In this document: piece by piece, positions 35,598 to 35,659 of the stretch
Layout: each line of letters opens with the position of its first letter
Numbering within the stretch: the first letter of the stretch is position 1
DNA from: Gemmatimonas sp.
GTDB lineage: Bacteria > Gemmatimonadota > Gemmatimonadetes > Gemmatimonadales > Gemmatimonadaceae
Direction of reading: 5' to 3'
NCBI GenBank assembly: GCA_013822425.1
Contig: PNKL01000023.1
Location: forward strand, 1 to 35,659
DNA: 35,659 nt
Program-made: the position numbers and the translations under genes
Notes under the pieces: generated by a model
What the model was told of the DNA's origin: nothing
What the model saw: only the letters and a program-made list of their open reading frames with translations
Database searches by the model: none

Positions 35598-35659
35598 ATG
35601 GCCGGAGATGTCGTCTCCCCGTCGGGCATTCCCATCGCCCCCGTCTATGGACCGGCGAA
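35598..35659 (+). CDS. N-terminus of a probable methylmalonyl-CoA mutase large subunit (partial)
   Basis: Only the first 20 codons are present, starting at the ATG immediately after the fbp stop. The segment SGIPIAPVYGPA resembles the N-terminal SGxPxxPVYxP motif of acyl-CoA mutase large subunits. The rest lies outside the window, so this is a tentative call based on one short motif. Confidence 0.4.
   Translation, partial: MAGDVVSPSGIPIAPVYGPA

Overview
This is a strongly GC-rich bacterial chromosome segment with densely packed genes. It probably comes from a Gemmatimonadota member (inference). Supporting signs are several signal peptides ending in A-Q, the tandem-domain ALDH16, a divergent proton-pumping pyrophosphatase, and the mix of UPF0182, ComEC and Uma2 genes. 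No rRNA, tRNA, CRISPR array, phage or insertion sequence was recognised.

Layout. 1-186 is the 3' end of a NupC-type nucleoside transporter, closed by a perfect 23-bp hairpin. 276-4234 (minus) holds a UPF0182 membrane protein and a polyferredoxin-like 4Fe-4S membrane protein. Then come ftsY, a Uma2-type nuclease (minus), recG and hppA with a clear terminator. 11222-15781 has a CHASE/PAS hybrid histidine kinase, a small secreted protein (minus) and a secreted sugar-dehydrogenase-like beta-propeller. 15786-22126 runs asnS, deoC, ALDH16, an acyl-CoA thioesterase, a lipoprotein and a 40-residue exported peptide. mazG (minus) is divergent from a tightly overlapping operon: alr, deoB, cdd, a lipoprotein, an outer-membrane-like protein and a receiver-histidine kinase. 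miaB follows. Next is a small accessory patch: the orphan N-terminus of a type ISP-like restriction enzyme and a Phd/PIN toxin-antitoxin pair. The window closes with comEC, fbp and the first codons of a probable methylmalonyl-CoA mutase.

How the genes work together. NupC, Cdd, DeoB and DeoC outline a (deoxy)nucleoside uptake and catabolic route. ALDH16, 5 bp behind deoC, is well placed to oxidise the acetaldehyde DeoC releases. FtsY, RecG, AsnS, MiaB, MazG and Alr are housekeeping genes. The pyrophosphatase, fructose-bisphosphatase and putative mutase belong to central energy and carbon metabolism.

The most unusual content is a set of short, decayed tandem-repeat arrays. Each has one fixed unit length: 13 nt before ftsY and before miaB; 11 nt behind ALDH16 and, with the same unit, in frame inside mazG; 7 nt as an inverted pair in the ALDH16 interdomain linker; 10 nt before fbp; about 12 nt as a large hairpin between recG and hppA. 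They sit at start codons, just after stop codons, or in interdomain loops. Copies of the same unit at separate loci keep the same orientation relative to transcription, and three loci have the form array, loop, inverted array. I know of no named family that fits them, and I treat them as the main candidate for an undescribed element.
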